Below, in pieces: positions 63,730 to 64,000 of a DNA stretch of 64,000 nt. Source of the DNA: Aphanocapsa sp. GSE-SYN-MK-11-07L (GTDB lineage Bacteria > Cyanobacteriota > Cyanobacteriia > Thermosynechococcales > Thermosynechococcaceae). The stretch covers positions 86,051 through 150,050 of the forward strand of contig JAHHGS010000011.1 in the NCBI GenBank assembly GCA_019359715.1, in the 5' to 3' direction. Within the stretch, counting starts at the first letter, position 1. Each line of letters begins with the position of its first letter. Under the pieces are notes generated by a model. That model worked only from the letters and a program-made list of their open reading frames with translations. It did no database searches and had not been told where the DNA came from. The position numbers were made by a program, and so were the translations under genes.

Positions 63730-63870
63730 ATGACTACTTCAACCCCTTTGCCGATTAGCGACTGGGTAACAGCAACCATTGAGCGCTCTTGGCAAGTCGG
63801 CAGCTACCAGGCGCTAGAAGAATTTGAGTTGGAGATCGCCGCTTACCTGCAAAATCAATTGAAGCCATAA
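63730..63870 (+). CDS. possible 46-aa protein downstream of metH
   Basis: From ATG 63730: MTTSTPLPISDWVTATIERS, then a helical end with EEFELEIAAYL. The frame stays open back to 63571 inside metH, so the start is uncertain, and the ribosome binding site (CGGA) is weak. I do not recognise it. It ends 10 bp before the tandem repeat array. Confidence 0.35.
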   Translation: MTTSTPLPISDWVTATIERSWQVGSYQALEEFELEIAAYLQNQLKP

Positions 63871-63880
63871 GATAGTGCTT

Positions 63881-63994
63881 AAAGACACTAACCTCGGCAG
63901 CCCAAAGACACTAACTTCGGCGGCCTAAAGACACTAACTTCGGCACCCAAATGACAGCAACCTCGGCGGGTCATTTTTGAGAAACTTCGGCAGG
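63881..63994. repeat. tandem 22-23 bp repeats, possible transposon end
   Basis: Units start at 63881, 63904, 63927 and 63949, with consensus AAAGACACTAACTTCGGC plus four to five variable bases; a degenerate fifth (GAAACTTCGGCAGG) lies near 63981. The spacing is 23, 23 and 22 bp. Regular, directly repeated sites of this length just inside a gene-free boundary resemble the transposase-binding repeats at the ends of Tn7-, Tn5053- or Mu-like elements. The element itself would lie beyond 64000. No terminal inverted repeat or target duplication can be shown here. Confidence 0.6.
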
Positions 63995-64000
63995 TAATAT

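Noticed and set aside
63881..64000. CRISPR array at the right edge.
   Set aside because: Units are contiguous with only four to five variable bases; there are no spacers of 30-40 bp.
1..64000. tRNA or rRNA genes.
   Set aside because: I looked for T-loop-like GGTTCGAATCC patterns in the intergenic stretches and found none with a cloverleaf context.

Overview
The window looks like the chromosome of a filamentous or Leptolyngbya-like cyanobacterium. It carries psbO (the photosystem II manganese-stabilising protein), a cyanobacterial-type SerA, cobalamin-dependent MetH, a DUF4079 membrane protein, several small cyanobacterial conserved proteins, and many copies of the octamer GCGATCGC (HIP1), which is over-represented in cyanobacteria. 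The species cannot be named from the sequence alone. No tRNA, rRNA or CRISPR array was seen.

Layout. 0-6.5 kb: a DsbA-like lipoprotein or periplasmic protein, a DUF442-type phosphatase gene broken by an in-frame TGA, a 56-residue cyanobacterial protein, signalling genes (a CheY-like regulator and a 791-residue REC-wHTH-HPt-REC-REC-GGDEF protein), an orphan PAS fragment and a guanine/cytidine-type deaminase. 6.9-10.1 kb: a subtilisin-like protease, a stand-alone I9-propeptide-like protein, a GNAT acetyltransferase and an FMN reductase. 10.7-14.5 kb: a 1276-residue protein with two tandem alkaline phosphatase domains followed by 16 RTX nonapeptides. 14.6-20 kb: NIL-domain protein, ferritin-like protein, UppS, HAD hydrolase, DUF4079, SerA. 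20-25.4 kb: an accessory patch with a RelBE-like module plus a third small gene, a deleted TnpB remnant, a Dyp peroxidase, GNAT-ROK kinase and a MazF module. 25.6-29.7 kb: a double ABC ATPase, psbO and a CDF zinc transporter.

29.8-52.2 kb is a Wzx/Wzy-type surface polysaccharide locus. It holds a WbpM/CapD-like dehydratase, a WecA/WbpL-like initiating transferase with its epimerase, four glycosyltransferases, Wzx, Wzy, the Wzc-type tyrosine autokinase, two FkbM-type proteins, another methyltransferase, a DUF115-like protein, a CMP-sugar synthetase with SDR and hydroxyacid dehydrogenase, and a secreted beta-helix protein. The middle (about 35-50 kb) is AT-richer and poor in HIP1, as is usual for horizontally exchanged glycan loci. 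UppS at 16.2 kb would make the lipid carrier. 52.4-64 kb: a dual-specificity phosphatase, PcrA helicase, a Uma2-family gene sitting between the pcrA start and a diverged partial copy of it, a LIC_10190-like membrane protein with a second beta-helix protein, and MetH. The right edge enters a tandem array of 22-23 bp repeats that looks like a transposon end.

The most interesting items are the double-phosphatase RTX protein, the repeat array at the right edge, the insertion-like Uma2 locus with its internal N-terminal duplication, the three-gene RelE module abutting a 26 bp inverted repeat, and the CMP-sugar/hydroxyacid dehydrogenase/SDR trio in the polysaccharide locus.
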